A stretch of DNA of 64,000 nucleotides. It comes from an uncultured Clostridia bacterium. Lineage in GTDB: Bacteria > Bacillota > Clostridia > Oscillospirales > Ruminococcaceae. The notes under the pieces were generated by a model. It was given only the letters and a program-made list of their open reading frames with translations, did no database searches and was not told the DNA's origin. Each line of letters starts with the position of its first letter. Position 1 is the stretch's first letter. The DNA lies in the NCBI GenBank assembly GCA_944388075.1, contig CALXHI010000028.1, forward strand, positions 1-64,000. The letters run 5' to 3'. This document shows, piece by piece, positions 63,127 through 64,000 of the stretch. The position numbers were made by a program, and so were the translations under genes.

Positions 63127-64000
63127 TCACTCGTTTGCAAAGCCCTCACCCCAACGGCGCAAGTGCTCCGCCGTGAATGAGAACCCGCCAAGGTTCAAAT
63201 TTGCTTTGGACAGATCTTCCTCCGTATACCACGGGTCATCCGGATGTTCATACGGACCTGCCAGAATATGAAAGCTCTGCGCCGGCATCATGCCCTGTGC
63301 CAATAAAAAGCAGCGTTCGCCTTCGGCATTGACCGCCTCGTCCACAATCAAAATTACATGTCCGGGCGAGCCGCCGCAACAGAAAAAGTCACCGGTTTTT
63401 GCCTCAGAAAGCAGAATCGTCTGCGACTCCTTCTCGAGCGACAGCGTACCGGCATACCGCATGACGGTTTTCAGATAATTGAGCAGCTGCTGATAGGATG
63501 TATCTTTGCCTTGTATCGGCACCCACTGTACCCAATCAAACAGTACCAATGCCCGTTTGCCGTCCCGCCAGCTGTGATAGTCGAGCAGAAATCCGCTTGT
63601 GGTATGGAACGCAATGCGTTCGGTTTGGTTGGTTTTCCAAAAATATTCCGTGTAAACGCGAATAATACTGTCCGCACATTGCTGCAGATCGGCGTTGCCC
63701 ACATCCATGTCATAGACCGCAGACGCATAGGAATTGCTCGTCGTTTCGCCATTGTAGAGGTAAATCAGACTGCCATCGGGATAAACCGGCATATTTCGCA
63801 TGAATGCCAAAAAAGAATCCTCCGCAGCCGGAATCCGAGCATAGCCCTCCGACGGCAGCAGACGGGTTTCCTGTGTCATCCCATCGGGGTTGATCTGCGG
63901 CGATTGGGGAACAAGCTGTGCGGTTTGCACGGTTACGCTTGCCGGCTCCCAAGTCGGGCAGGTACGCATCCACAGCAGCCAAAATCCGGCGATACACAAC
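63127..64000 (-). CDS. DUF4846-like secreted protein, 5' end outside the window
   Basis: Partial gene; the reading frame is open up to the window edge, and at least 290 codons are seen. The visible N-terminus is hydrophobic (FWLLWM), which suggests a signal or membrane anchor. The main part resembles the DUF4846 group: LPSEGYARIPAAEDSFLAF, a central YHSWRDGKRALVLFDWVQW, and TGDFFCCGGSPGHVILIVD near the C-terminus. The last stretch resembles a cysteine/His/Asp arrangement, but no enzyme activity has been shown for the family. It ends 21 nt before def and may belong to the same operon. Confidence 0.72.
   Translation of the reverse strand, partial: LCIAGFWLLWMRTCPTWEPASVTVQTAQLVPQSPQINPDGMTQETRLLPSEGYARIPAAEDSFLAFMRNMPVYPDGSLIYLYNGETTSNSYASAVYDMDVGNADLQQCADSIIRVYTEYFWKTNQTERIAFHTTSGFLLDYHSWRDGKRALVLFDWVQWVPIQGKDTSYQQLLNYLKTVMRYAGTLSLEKESQTILLSEAKTGDFFCCGGSPGHVILIVDEAVNAEGERCFLLAQGMMPAQSFHILAGPYEHPDDPWYTEEDLSKANLNLGGFSFTAEHLRRWGEGFANE

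Overview
The window is about 64 kb of a low-to-mid GC Gram-positive genome, most probably a Ruminococcus-like member of the Oscillospiraceae (Clostridia). The sequence evidence is a secreted GH44 cellulase-type enzyme with a type I dockerin (cellulosome component), a trimeric bifurcating [FeFe]-hydrogenase, a type IV pilus system of the kind found in cellulolytic ruminococci, SpoVM, and the Firmicute order def-fmt-rsmB-rlmN-prpC-prkC-rsgA-thiN-spoVM. The genus is an inference.

Layout. 1-408: poly-A-rich window edge and the tgt promoter. 409-4532: tgt, gltX, a zinc-ribbon peptide, a superoxide-reductase-type protein and a membrane protein. 4983-9181 (-): hydCBA, the NADH/ferredoxin bifurcating hydrogenase. 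9641-10588: S1-domain protein. 10644-12473 (-): dockerin-bearing GH44 enzyme. 12631-12704 (-): tRNA-Arg(ACG). 12836-16442: redox cluster with an HTH-desulfoferrodoxin fusion, trxA, CoA-disulfide reductase-rhodanese and a Crp/Fnr regulator. 16461-30722 (-): surface polysaccharide locus. It holds an initiating phosphosugar transferase, manC, gmd, rmd (together giving GDP-D-rhamnose), a Wzm/Wzt exporter whose ATPase has a C-terminal glycan-binding-like domain, two single-domain GT4 enzymes and two large multidomain transferases, one being coiled coil + GT + methyltransferase. 30936-35029 (-): zur-znuACB with a metallophosphoesterase, and an orphan FeoB-associated Cys-rich peptide with its own promoter and operator. 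35162-51375: type IV pilus genes in three transcription units (pilC, pilM-pilN fusion, pilO-like, a very large PilX-like protein and two minor pilins; pilB-pilT; two major-type pilins with a membrane protein behind them), with the prepilin peptidase on the opposite strand. 51575-52624 (-): LacI-family regulator. 53077-53847: Thr-rich lipoprotein. 53942-64000 (-): translation, rRNA-modification and Ser/Thr kinase operon, ending in a 29-codon spoVM.

Functionally the window is dominated by the cell surface: sugar-nucleotide synthesis, glycan export, pilus assembly, and secreted or lipid-anchored proteins with Thr-rich linkers. Vegetative promoters are unusually easy to read: most show a -35, a 17-nt spacer and a TATAAT/TATACT -10. 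The strongest candidates for novelty are the D-rhamnan-type export locus with a fused coiled-coil/GT/methyltransferase, the PilM-PilN fusion in a pilus operon with a 1008-residue PilX-like protein, the HTH-desulfoferrodoxin fusion that has lost the catalytic Glu-Lys pair, and a class II-type activator site in front of trxA-cdr.
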